A stretch of DNA of 64,000 bases from Paenibacillus terricola (GTDB lineage: Bacteria; Bacillota; Bacilli; Paenibacillales; Paenibacillaceae): contig NZ_JACXZA010000003.1 in NCBI RefSeq assembly GCF_014779765.1, positions 744,001-808,000 on the forward strand, given 5' to 3'. How positions within the stretch are numbered: the first letter of the stretch is position 1; each line of letters opens with the position of its first letter. This document shows positions 51,480-60,345 of the stretch, one piece after another. The notes under the pieces were generated by a model, which saw only the letters and a list, made by a program, of their open reading frames with translations, did no database searches and was not told the DNA's origin. Position numbers and translations under genes: made by a program.

Positions 51480-52100
51480 CTAATTCCGGAATATTAGCTC
51501 GTAGTAGATGCTGTAAATGAACCCGATGATTTGCTGAATGAGACTGAACACCAGCATGCCGAGGAACACGATAATGGCCATGACCACAATCGTCAGCAGC
51601 ATCGTCACGATCGTCTTAGTCGCTGTATATTGATGGACGGTCATCATCCCAACGAACAGGAGCCATATGAACCACAGTCCTGCAAACGAATTAAGCAGAT
51701 AGAAGAAAGACGACTCTTCATTCGTGATGAAGTTGCTCACCAGCGTCGTCGGATAATAAACAAGGACAAGCGGCGTCAGTGCATAAGCCGTCGTGATCAT
51801 TATTTCTTTCAATCTGCCTTCTCCGTCGAGCAGCGTCGTGACGGACCAGTTACCTAGACACCATAGAATGAAAGGCAGCAGAATGTATTTGAACTCATCG
51901 ATGCTGTTCAAGTACCGTGGATCGTTAAAGTTCACGAGAAAGCCGGAAAATTGCTTCTGAATAATGACCGCGACGATAAGAAGGACCAGGATGAGCAGTG
52001 CGACAAGCCCTTTGCCCTTCTTCTCGTATTTCATATCCCAGAAGCCATCGAAAGGACGTACGATGACATGGAGCGGAAATCGAAGCCACTCAACCTTCAT
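51480..52100 (-). CDS. YIP1-family membrane protein
   Basis: A 206-residue protein with five predicted membrane helices and a short N-terminal cytoplasmic tail (RPFDGFWDMKYEKKGKGL) typical of YIP1 proteins in Firmicutes. It overlaps the NHL gene by 11 nt and is followed by DUF5696 after 21 nt. GGAGG is 10 nt before the ATG. In Gram-positives the YIP1 role is unknown; here it probably belongs to the envelope part of the uptake system. Confidence 0.78.
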   Translation of the reverse strand: MKVEWLRFPLHVIVRPFDGFWDMKYEKKGKGLVALLILVLLIVAVIIQKQFSGFLVNFNDPRYLNSIDEFKYILLPFILWCLGNWSVTTLLDGEGRLKEIMITTAYALTPLVLVYYPTTLVSNFITNEESSFFYLLNSFAGLWFIWLLFVGMMTVHQYTATKTIVTMLLTIVVMAIIVFLGMLVFSLIQQIIGFIYSIYYELIFRN

Positions 52101-53553
52101 GTGAGATCAACCTCCTTCTTCTGCGATAACGGACAACTACCCAGGCAGCCCATGACGCTAGCGCGATAACTAGAATCACGGTCATTGTCTGGCCAAAATG
52201 TTCTTTGATTACTTCACGACGGTACCGTTTGTAAGCGACCGAATAGTCCTTGCGATCCAGTCCCAGCTTGAAGTACGTCATCGCTTCCTTATTGCGTTTC
52301 TCCATCAAGTACGACTTGCCGATTCCGATATACGCGATATCGTAGTTGCTGTTCAGCTTTAGAACCTGCTGCCAGACTTCAACCGCCGCTTGGTCCTGCC
52401 CGTCATTATGGAGCGCAACCGCCTTATTGACAGCGCTGCCGAATGCAGTCGGATTGAATTCCACGATCCTGCCGCGTCCTTGATCCAATACGGCCACTCG
52501 TTCTCCGATCGCCTCGATCGCAACCGGAAGCTTGAATGTACCTAATTGGTTGCCTTTACCCCCGAATTCGTACAGCAGATTGCCTTCCTCGTCATAGGTG
52601 AAGATGCGGGAACGAAACGAATCCAACACGCTGTACATGCCAGCTTCGCGAACCTTGACATCAACGAGCTGTGACGGTCCCCCGTCGTTGCCCATCTGCC
52701 GATATCGAATATCGCCTTTGACCGGGAAATATCCGTAACGCTTCAACACGTCATCGCCTGAAGGGCTGATCCGCTTCACAGGCGTATCGGAACCAGGGTC
52801 AATGTTTGTCGCGTATACGAAGCCTTTGCTGTCGATATCGACGTTCGAGAACTCCGTAGGGATGAACAGCACCATCTTCGCGCGCTGCGCTTTGGTCGAG
52901 TACAGCCGCCAAGCGTAGTCGGCAGCGTTCGGCTGCACCTTGTTCGTGCCGACGAATCCGATGAAGGTTCCGTCCGAGTCGAATTGGACAATTCCTTCAA
53001 AGACGCCTCGAGTAACCACATAGACGCGTTTCGCGCGATCGACTGTCAGCTTAAGCGGGACAAACTCGAAGTTGGACGCAAGAATGTCTGACTTTGGTTT
53101 CTCGACAATGCCAGCTAACTGGCCATCCGAATGAAGGATGACAACACGTTTATTCTCCGTGTCTGCGATGTAGAGTGTACCGTCGTCTGCGACAAACATG
53201 CCCTCTGGCTTATTGAAACCATCCTGCTTGCCGTTGTTATCGAATCCGGCAATGACGTTCTTAAGCTTCCAACCGCTGTCCATAACGACGATCCGATTGT
53301 TGCCTCTGTCCAGCACATAAACATTGCCATTAGCCGCCGCGTACATATCAGATGGCTCTAGGAAATTACCGATGCCTAGCGTTTCTCCTGTGATCGAACG
53401 AGAGGGCATATAGGCTTCAGGCGAAGGAACCGCATCTCGCCAATAGTTATAGTTGTAACTCTCATAAGGGGCGGACGCCGCATAAGCCGGCGCAGCGCCC
53501 GATACGAGCATGACGATCGCCGCAAGGACGATCAGCATCCGTCTTGAACGCAT
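52090..53553 (-). CDS. Exported NHL-repeat protein with TPR and C-terminal membrane anchor
   Basis: About 487 residues: signal peptide (RMLIVLAAIVMLVSGAAPAYA), a beta-propeller of NHL-type repeats (e.g. VYVLDRGNNRIVVMDSGW, LYIADTENKRVVILHSDG, EAIGERVAVLDQGRGRIVEF), one TPR-like helix pair (AVEVWQQVLKLNSNYDIAYIGIG) and a C-terminal membrane helix with RYRRRRR. The propeller would be outside and anchored by its C-terminus, possibly as a scaffold or a glycan-binding/receptor part. GGAGG is 7 nt before the third codon, so M at 53553 is chosen. It lies 18 nt after the permease gene. Confidence 0.8.
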   Translation of the reverse strand: MRSRRMLIVLAAIVMLVSGAAPAYAASAPYESYNYNYWRDAVPSPEAYMPSRSITGETLGIGNFLEPSDMYAAANGNVYVLDRGNNRIVVMDSGWKLKNVIAGFDNNGKQDGFNKPEGMFVADDGTLYIADTENKRVVILHSDGQLAGIVEKPKSDILASNFEFVPLKLTVDRAKRVYVVTRGVFEGIVQFDSDGTFIGFVGTNKVQPNAADYAWRLYSTKAQRAKMVLFIPTEFSNVDIDSKGFVYATNIDPGSDTPVKRISPSGDDVLKRYGYFPVKGDIRYRQMGNDGGPSQLVDVKVREAGMYSVLDSFRSRIFTYDEEGNLLYEFGGKGNQLGTFKLPVAIEAIGERVAVLDQGRGRIVEFNPTAFGSAVNKAVALHNDGQDQAAVEVWQQVLKLNSNYDIAYIGIGKSYLMEKRNKEAMTYFKLGLDRKDYSVAYKRYRREVIKEHFGQTMTVILVIALASWAAWVVVRYRRRRRLISHEG

Positions 53554-53571
53554 GAACATTCCTCCAGCTCT

Positions 53572-54444
53572 TTAGTCTTTCATACCTGAAGTAGCCATCG
53601 TCTCAATGATTCGGCTCTGCGAGAATATGAACAAAGTAATCGGCACGCTCATCAGCAGGAGCGCTACAGCAGCGCCTACGCCTGCACGGGCGATCCCGCC
53701 CTGAACGATTTGGGTCGAGGCATAGTGCAGCGACTTCAGCTGTTCGCTATAGATAAAGCCATTGCCATCGGAGCCCCACAGCAGCTGGAACAGCAGAATA
53801 ACAAGCGTGAGCCAAGCTGGTTTGACGTTCGGCATAATGATGGACCACCAGATCCGATATTCGCTTGCCCCATCGATCTTCGCTGCCTCAAGCAGCGCAT
53901 CTGGAATTTGTTCAATAAATTGCTTCATTAGATACAGTCCGAGCGGGAATGCGAACGCAGGCACAATGACCGCCCAGTACGTATTGATCATTCCAAGCCA
54001 CGACATGATCATATAGTTCGGAATAGCCGTAACCGCCGGCGTGAACATAAGGGACAAGACGACAACCGTGAACATGATCCCTTTGCCTGGGAAGCGATGC
54101 TTCGCCAATGGATACGCAGCTGCTGATGCAAGCAATACGTGCCCGACGATGCCCATTCCTGTAATGAATACCGTATTAAAAATGTAGCGCGTGAACGGCA
54201 CCCACGAGTTGCCGAGCAAATTGATCAAATCGGTAAAGTTGCTCATCGTCGGATTGCGAACGAACAACCTCGGCGGGAACAAGAATATTTCATCCAGCGG
54301 CTTGAATGCATTGTTGATCGCATAGATGAGCGGCAGCACCATGAAGGCGCCGAATCCTGCCAGCAGTACGAAGAGCGATACGGTTCCTGCGAATGAACGG
54401 TTTACCCGCTTCTTCCGCGGCATCAGTCTTAACGTCATATTCAT
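53572..54444 (-). CDS. ABC sugar permease (MalG-like), pair A
   Basis: About 290 residues with six membrane helices and the EAA loop DALLEAAKIDGASEYRIWWSIIMP. It overlaps the end of the MalF-like gene. The ATG at 54444 has AGGTGA 8 nt upstream; a GTG at 54456 is also possible. With 54449-55423 it forms pair A. Confidence 0.9.
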   Translation of the reverse strand: MNMTLRLMPRKKRVNRSFAGTVSLFVLLAGFGAFMVLPLIYAINNAFKPLDEIFLFPPRLFVRNPTMSNFTDLINLLGNSWVPFTRYIFNTVFITGMGIVGHVLLASAAAYPLAKHRFPGKGIMFTVVVLSLMFTPAVTAIPNYMIMSWLGMINTYWAVIVPAFAFPLGLYLMKQFIEQIPDALLEAAKIDGASEYRIWWSIIMPNVKPAWLTLVILLFQLLWGSDGNGFIYSEQLKSLHYASTQIVQGGIARAGVGAAVALLLMSVPITLFIFSQSRIIETMATSGMKD

Positions 54445-54448
54445 CCGT

Positions 54449-55423
54449 TCATTCACCTACCTTTCGCAGCAGTTTTTGCACAATCAAGTTCGTGCCGACC
54501 ATCAGCATGAAGAGGACGGTCGCGATTGCCGATGCGTACCCCATCTCGAATCGAATCGTACCGAAGTCGATCAAGTGAGTAACGATCGTCTCACCCGCAT
54601 AGTTAACGCTCGGGAAACCCGCCAAATAAATGGAGACGTCCGCTACGGCGAATGAAGTTGTCAGCTGGATAACGGCGCCAAACATAAGCTGCGGACGCAT
54701 CGACGGAAGCGTAACATACCATAGCTCCTGCCAGCGGTTGCGAACGCCGTCAACTGCAGCGGCCTCGTACAGTGTCCTGTCAACCGTTTGCAATCCGGCG
54801 ATGAAGGCAAGAAAGCCGGTGCCAAGCGACAACCACAACTGAACGAGAATCAGAATCGGCAAGATATAGTGTTCGGTCTTCAGCCACTGAATTGGCTCAT
54901 AGATGATACCGAACTTCATGAGCAGACCGTTCATAATGCCGTAACGGTCACCGGAGAAGATGATCTGCCAAATGAAGAAAATGTTGCCCGAAATCGATGG
55001 CGCATAGAAGATAAGCGTCATGAGCGCGCGTACCTTCGGCGACATTTCGTTAATAATCCAAGCAAAGACGAAGCAGGCAATATAGCTCAGCGGTCCTGTA
55101 ATGGCTGCGAACAGCATCGTGTTCTTAATCGTGATCAAGAAGACGTCATCATCCAGGAACAGCCGTGTATAGTTCTGCCACCCGATAAAGCGCGGAAACT
55201 CCAGCATGTTGAAATACGTAAAGCTGATCAGTACCGACATTACGACCGGGAGTACTGTGAACAAGCCGAAGAGCAGCATATAGGGTGCGAGCAAAATGTA
55301 CGAATGCTTGCTCGTCTTCATTTGCCGTCTGAGCTCTGCCATTTTCGTCCGTTTGACGCGCTGCGTCTCGGAAGAGGATCTTTCCGTCTGCAAGCCCGTC
55401 TCTACTTTAGACAAAGATGTCAT
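54449..55423 (-). CDS. ABC sugar permease (MalF-like), pair A
   Basis: A 324-residue permease with six membrane helices, an extended basic N-terminus (TQRVKRTKMAELRRQMKT) and the EAA loop TLYEAAAVDGVRNRWQELWYVTLP. AAGGAGG is 8 nt before the ATG. It follows the large solute-binding protein after 15 nt, so pair A most likely serves that protein. Confidence 0.92.
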   Translation of the reverse strand: MTSLSKVETGLQTERSSSETQRVKRTKMAELRRQMKTSKHSYILLAPYMLLFGLFTVLPVVMSVLISFTYFNMLEFPRFIGWQNYTRLFLDDDVFLITIKNTMLFAAITGPLSYIACFVFAWIINEMSPKVRALMTLIFYAPSISGNIFFIWQIIFSGDRYGIMNGLLMKFGIIYEPIQWLKTEHYILPILILVQLWLSLGTGFLAFIAGLQTVDRTLYEAAAVDGVRNRWQELWYVTLPSMRPQLMFGAVIQLTTSFAVADVSIYLAGFPSVNYAGETIVTHLIDFGTIRFEMGYASAIATVLFMLMVGTNLIVQKLLRKVGE

Positions 55424-55438
55424 ACCGGCATCCTCCTT

Positions 55439-58375
55439 CTAATTCGGCAGTCCGAATTCGGTCCGCTTCGTGCGGATCTCGTCTTGAATGTACTGCACGT
55501 AATCCATGAGCGACTCTCTCGCTTCTGTCTTGCCATTCACAACCTGATAGAACGCATTGACCAGATGGCGTCCTGTGAAATAACCGCCCGGAACCTCTGG
55601 CACGCCTTTCACCGTAGTGAATTGCTCGGACAGATTGCGGTAGTCGGTAATCGGCCAAGGCAGTTCATCGAGCGCTTCGATATTCGCCGTCGGATAACGC
55701 GCCGCAGCGCCCATCAGACCTTCCATCTCACGGCCGAACTTCGTTTGCGCCTCGCTGCTGGTCCACCATTTCATGAACTCCCATGCTGCTTCTTTGTCCT
55801 TCGCTTGCTGCATCATGACAACGCCGCTGCCGCCGCTCGGCACTGTGCGGTCAACCGATCCGTCTTCCTGCACCGTACCTGGAACAGGGACGAACTGCCA
55901 TAATCCATTAATCTCTGGTGCAAATACAGACAGCGTGTTGTACATCGTGTAGTCCGCTATACCAATCGGCATCTCGCCTGTACGAAACCGGTTTGCGAAG
56001 TCGAATTCTCTCGGAAGCTTATAGTCGGTGTAGAACTCGGTCCATTGCTTGAACGCCTCGATGCCGATTCTGGAATCGAGATCCGACTGCTTGCTGTCAT
56101 TGCGATAGAATTGTCCGCCGTGCTGATAGAGCAGCAGCGTATAGATGGAGTTCGGCGGGATGTTCTCGCCTGGAAAAGCCGGTGTCAGCGTAAGCGGAAG
56201 GCCGAAATCCATATGCTTCTTATTCAATACCGCCAGCAGGCTGTAAACATCATCCCAGGTTTGCGGCACTTTCAGCCCTAGCTCCTGCATCACGTCTTTA
56301 CGATAGAACAGCATGTTAAACGTTTGAGTCTCCGGAAGTGCATAGGTGCCGCCTTCATAGTGATACGGTGTAATGGCACTGTCGCGGAATCGCTTCATGA
56401 CATCGTCGAATCCTTCATACTTCGTTAGATCCTCCACCGCATTGCGCATCGCATAGTTAACTGGAATGTCGCTGCCCACCTGCATCGCAACATCCGGTCC
56501 CTGCCCAGCTAACGTTGCAGGAAGAAGCGTCGACATATTGACCAGTTCCACATTCACGCTGATGCCTGACTTCGGCGTAAAGCTATCGTCGATCATCGAC
56601 TTCAACGTCTGCGCTTGATCTCGTCCGCTGCCGATCCATACCGTTATGGAACGATCAGCTCCTGCAGCAGCTACGCTGCCGATTTTGCTATAGTCGATAA
56701 AGAAGGAGTACAAGAAGGTCATCAGCTCATGCAGCAGCTTGCGCCACCAAGAAGAACCGCCCTTCGGAAGCTTCTCATCCGGCGAGGCAACATAGATCGC
56801 ATCAATCTCCAGCGGCATCTCTCTTGCCCGTTGGATCCAAGTGCCGAGACCGCCTGCATTCGTCTTGAATGAGGTTAATTGCTTCGGAATGTAGTCCGGT
56901 CGGTCAACCATATCGTCAAGCTGATCCGCCATCGTCTTGAGCAGCGCTTCCGCGTCGCTCTGTCCGCCCGACATCTCTTTCAACTGCTTCGCGATCGAAG
57001 AGAGGCGCTTGCTCTCGTCCTTGAACACATCAAGCAGCGACGGAATTTTCTCTTCTACTTTATAGTCGCGGAACGGGTCGGGCGAACTGCTGGTGATCAT
57101 CAGTATTTTGCGGTACATCGCGTTCAGATTGAGCAGGCTGGATTCAACTTCACGAATAAGCGGGGCGAATTGGCCCAAGCGGTCTTCCAACCGGAGCTCA
57201 TGCTTGCCTTTCGTGAGATAAAACTCATATGGTTCATCCCCGCCAAGCACATCCATTCGATAACCACTCTTATATTTGAAAGGAATCTCTTCCATCTCCG
57301 AGAATGGCACCTTGCCATCGATGGACAAGCGGCGCACGGCATAAGTGCCGCGTACAAAATTTTGCTGCGTCCGCATGCCAATTTTATAAAGTCCCGATTC
57401 TGGCACGTCTATTTCCCAGGAAATCCACTGACCCGGCAGACGCCAATTGTATCCGCCGATCGTATTGACCTTCACCTTCGACGCGCTGTACGGAGAAACG
57501 GATGCACTCGCTCGTTCACTTACCGGATACAGCGTTGGCGAAGATTTGTAGGATGCTGCTTCACCTTGTATTTCAATAAGCTGGCCTTCCGCTGCACGGT
57601 AGCCCTGCTTCTCATATTCAGCTTTGACATCTGCATACGTTCTCGGTTGTTCGATCGGCACGAACGATAATTCTCGTAATACCATTGGCTCACGCTGCGA
57701 GACGAAGGAGAGTGTATGATTGCCCGCTGTCAAATGGAACGCAAACGGCCCGTCATACCTGCCGTCCATATCCTGCGCAAGCATTGTCTGCCAGATTGGC
57801 GACTCTACCTGCTCTGGACGGATATCGTTGCCCTGATTATCCTGTCGAACCTCTTTCAACTCATTGACCCATGTGCGATCGAATTTCACATAAGTTGCTT
57901 CATAGAACGGAAGCTTACCGTCAATTAGAATCGAGCGCTGAATCGCGGAGCTTTTACCTTCAATCGGAAAGTAATTAACAGACAAGTTATATTGACCTGT
58001 CTCTGGGACATTGAACGTCCATTCAATCGTTCCTTCTTCAGCTGTAACGATCGAGGAACCTTCCTTCCCTTCAAAGTTATCTCGCTTCTCCACTGTCATC
58101 CCTTCCGCCTTCGAGTACGACGAAGCGGGTATAACAATTGGGGTGGACGGATACGCATCATTCGAGTAACTGTCTATGTATTCGTTATATGGCAGACGAT
58201 CATCGAACGAAGCGAGCGTATCAAGCGAGTCAGCAGTTTCTGCGACCTCTGTTTGCCCCCCATTCGCTTCGGCCGATGCTGGCAAGGCCGCTGCCGACAT
58301 GGCAACAGATCCAGCCAACAGAACAGCAACGCTGCTTAACATCCATTTTCTAATCCGCCGTATGTCCTTGCCCAT
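55439..58375 (-). CDS. Very large solute-binding protein with N-terminal carbohydrate-binding-like modules
   Basis: A 978-residue exported protein. The signal peptide (RIRKWMLSSVAVLLAGSVAMSAAALPASA) is of the ordinary type, not a lipobox. Two related beta-modules follow (about 55-220 and 265-420), each with the order GTIEWTFNVPETGQYNLSVNY / WISWEIDVPESGLYKIGMR and an I-D-G-K-(L/V)-PF strand, like CBM35-type domains. After a helical part with a hydrophobic stretch (LLHELMTFLYSFFIDYSKIG), residues ~575-978 form a type 1 solute-binding domain (SITVWIGSGRDQ..., LPETQTFNMLFYRKDVMQELG). GGGGGG is 9 nt before ATG 58375. How it is tethered is unclear. Confidence 0.8.
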   Translation of the reverse strand: MGKDIRRIRKWMLSSVAVLLAGSVAMSAAALPASAEANGGQTEVAETADSLDTLASFDDRLPYNEYIDSYSNDAYPSTPIVIPASSYSKAEGMTVEKRDNFEGKEGSSIVTAEEGTIEWTFNVPETGQYNLSVNYFPIEGKSSAIQRSILIDGKLPFYEATYVKFDRTWVNELKEVRQDNQGNDIRPEQVESPIWQTMLAQDMDGRYDGPFAFHLTAGNHTLSFVSQREPMVLRELSFVPIEQPRTYADVKAEYEKQGYRAAEGQLIEIQGEAASYKSSPTLYPVSERASASVSPYSASKVKVNTIGGYNWRLPGQWISWEIDVPESGLYKIGMRTQQNFVRGTYAVRRLSIDGKVPFSEMEEIPFKYKSGYRMDVLGGDEPYEFYLTKGKHELRLEDRLGQFAPLIREVESSLLNLNAMYRKILMITSSSPDPFRDYKVEEKIPSLLDVFKDESKRLSSIAKQLKEMSGGQSDAEALLKTMADQLDDMVDRPDYIPKQLTSFKTNAGGLGTWIQRAREMPLEIDAIYVASPDEKLPKGGSSWWRKLLHELMTFLYSFFIDYSKIGSVAAAGADRSITVWIGSGRDQAQTLKSMIDDSFTPKSGISVNVELVNMSTLLPATLAGQGPDVAMQVGSDIPVNYAMRNAVEDLTKYEGFDDVMKRFRDSAITPYHYEGGTYALPETQTFNMLFYRKDVMQELGLKVPQTWDDVYSLLAVLNKKHMDFGLPLTLTPAFPGENIPPNSIYTLLLYQHGGQFYRNDSKQSDLDSRIGIEAFKQWTEFYTDYKLPREFDFANRFRTGEMPIGIADYTMYNTLSVFAPEINGLWQFVPVPGTVQEDGSVDRTVPSGGSGVVMMQQAKDKEAAWEFMKWWTSSEAQTKFGREMEGLMGAAARYPTANIEALDELPWPITDYRNLSEQFTTVKGVPEVPGGYFTGRHLVNAFYQVVNGKTEARESLMDYVQYIQDEIRTKRTEFGLPN

Positions 58376-58396
58376 TCCGATCAGCCCCCCCATTAT

Positions 58397-58431
58397 GACT
58401 GAGACCCCCATCACGGATGGAGGTCCCAGTC
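58397..58431 (-). repeat. Hairpin between the two solute-binding protein genes
   Basis: GACTGAGACCCCCATC / GATGGAGGTCCCAGTC, 16-nt arms with two mismatches and a 3-nt loop, in the 73-nt spacer. No T run follows, so it may tune downstream expression or stabilise the upstream mRNA rather than end transcription. Confidence 0.65.
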
Positions 58432-58448
58432 ATCCTCATGGAATTGTC

Positions 58449-59840
58449 TTATTGCTTACCCAAGGCGTCCATCGCCGCTTGCGCTTCCTGCTTATGCTTT
58501 TCTACCGCAGCCGTTACCGATACGTTGTTATTCAGAATCTCTTCCATAACCGTGTAGTAAGGGAAGTTTGCATACGCCTCATCAAGCTCTACCATGCCCG
58601 TGTTTGCAATATGATTAACTACCATATCGATGTCTTCTTGATGTTTGTATTTGCTTTCCAGGTAGTCTTGGCTTGGGTACTCTTCGATTGGCGGGATGTT
58701 GTACAGCTCTTCGAAAATTTGGTATACAATACCAGGATCTTTAACGCCTTTAGGGATAACATAGCCGTTACCCGTATTCTCCGAGAACGTAGCTTCTTTC
58801 GTGCCATTAGGTCCAAGCGGGAACGGTACGATACCGAAATCCAAAGTCGTGTCGCCCATCATCCACTCAGCGCCCGCCCACATTGCGGAGTCGCCGTCTT
58901 TGAACGTATCGCGTTCTGACCATTCCGTTTTCTTGCCGCTCTTCACTTTAACTACCTTGTCTACATTCCACATTTTATTAATCAACTCAAGCGCAGCAAT
59001 CGTTTTGGGATCCGTGAGGCCTTCTTTGCCCGTCGCGTCATCCGCGATTTTCGCGCCGTTGGCTGCTGCCAGATGACGTCCCAGCTCAGATGACCAACCT
59101 GCATAACCCCAACGATCGATCTTGCCGTCATTGTTCGTATCCTTCGTTGCAAGCTTAGCAACCTCGAGGAATTTATCCCAGTTCCATTCGCCGTTGTTAT
59201 AAAGCTCCTGCAGATCCGGAAGACCAAGTTCTTTGAAGATGGCGCGGTTGTACATGAGACCCCAGCCTACGTTGCCCGGCGTATTGAACATGTACTCATC
59301 GCCCGCAATCGGTTTCATCTTTTGCATCAGCTTGTGGGCATTGTTAATGTCGCTGTCGCTCGTCGTGAACTCGCTCAATTTATAAAGTTGACCCGTCAGC
59401 GCAGAGTTGAGCGCATCCTTCGTTTCAACAATGCTTACGTCCGCCATAGGCGTACCTGCGATGATACCAGCCGTATACTGCTTCTGATAATCGCCGTAAG
59501 GAACGTTCAAGTATTCGATCTTAACGTTGTACTTCTTCTCTACTGCTGCCTTCTGATCAAGCAGCGCTTTGCTCGATGCCGTGTCGCCTGCTGGCTTCAG
59601 ATCCCACCAAGCGGAAAGCGTAATCGTGCGTCCGCCAAGATCTACTGGATCTGCAACAACTGCTTCAGGCTCATCCGTAACCTTGGTGTCTGCAGGCGTA
59701 TCCGTCGTTGTTGCTGTTGTTTCGGTTTGTTTCGTGTCTTCCTTGCTTGTCGTGTCATCCTTGCTGTTACTCGAACAAGCGGCCAGCAGTACAAGCAACA
59801 TGCACATTACGGAGATTGAAAGCACTTTCATTTTTTTCAT
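58449..59840 (-). CDS. Sugar ABC transporter solute-binding lipoprotein
   Basis: A 463-residue lipoprotein: signal VLSISVMCMLLVLLAAC with lipobox LLAAC, a Ser/Thr/Asp/Glu linker of ~45 residues and a type 1 solute-binding domain (TITLSAWWDLKPAGD..., GWGLMYNRAIFKELGLPDLQ, MWAGAEWMMGD, NTGNGYVIPKGVKDPG). GGGAGG is 8 nt before the ATG. It is first in the putative operon, so probably the most abundant product. With two permease pairs in the locus, it may serve pair B. Confidence 0.92.
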   Translation of the reverse strand: MKKMKVLSISVMCMLLVLLAACSSNSKDDTTSKEDTKQTETTATTTDTPADTKVTDEPEAVVADPVDLGGRTITLSAWWDLKPAGDTASSKALLDQKAAVEKKYNVKIEYLNVPYGDYQKQYTAGIIAGTPMADVSIVETKDALNSALTGQLYKLSEFTTSDSDINNAHKLMQKMKPIAGDEYMFNTPGNVGWGLMYNRAIFKELGLPDLQELYNNGEWNWDKFLEVAKLATKDTNNDGKIDRWGYAGWSSELGRHLAAANGAKIADDATGKEGLTDPKTIAALELINKMWNVDKVVKVKSGKKTEWSERDTFKDGDSAMWAGAEWMMGDTTLDFGIVPFPLGPNGTKEATFSENTGNGYVIPKGVKDPGIVYQIFEELYNIPPIEEYPSQDYLESKYKHQEDIDMVVNHIANTGMVELDEAYANFPYYTVMEEILNNNVSVTAAVEKHKQEAQAAMDALGKQ

Positions 59841-60291
59841 TACAACTTCCTCCCTCATAAGTGTTGCGCAGCAATTACAACATCCATCGCGACGCGGCTC
59901 TAACCGTTTCTGTTGACGCATGATGTGTGATGCTTAGCGAAACAACGCCGGGCTTGCCCCCTCACAGTGGTCGGCGCACTAACGCAAACGATTCTCCATG
60001 TCCTGTTGTCCTAATTTTGTGATTGGAAATAAAAACATTTGCAAAACAATATTAGCATCGTTTTTGAATTATCGTCAATCGCTTTTTGAAAATTTGTTTG
60101 GTTCTAAGGTACTTTGTTATTCCCTTGAAGCCACTGGGTTTTAGCAGGATTGATAACGCTTTCGACATGATTCTTATAGGACTTATGTCGATGTCCGATA
60201 GGATCAGTGCGGTACGACATTACAAAACTGAAAGCGCAAACAATTTATATATTTGTTATTCCGTATATTATTTTGTTATTACACATCGGCA
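59841..60291 (-). promoter_or_regulatory. Promoter region and long 5' leader of the glycan operon
   Basis: On the minus strand TTGACG (60078-60073) and TAATAT (60054-60049) are 18 nt apart. The spacer carries TCAAAAACGATGC, and TTCAAAAAGCGATTG lies just upstream, two CGAT-containing direct repeats that could be operator half-sites. A similar CAAACGATTC is at 59985-59994. The 5' leader would be ~200 nt. No gene seen in these 450 nt. Confidence 0.55.
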
Positions 60292-60329
60292 CAAAAAAAA
60301 GGGACATTCTCCCTAAGGAAAATACCCCT
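60292..60329 (-). terminator. Terminator of the LacI-type gene
   Basis: 13-bp stem with G-T pairs (AGGGACATTCTCC with GGAAAATACCCCT) and eight T on the minus strand. Confidence 0.8.
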
Positions 60330-60345
60330 CTAACGAACTACTAGA

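Noticed and set aside
54788-55903. A 371-codon plus-strand ORF opposite MalF and the large binding protein
   Set aside because: It crosses two supported genes and has no start site or motif.
59980-60080. A catabolite-responsive element (CcpA site) at the glycan promoter
   Set aside because: The best candidate has four mismatches to the consensus I know, too weak to call.
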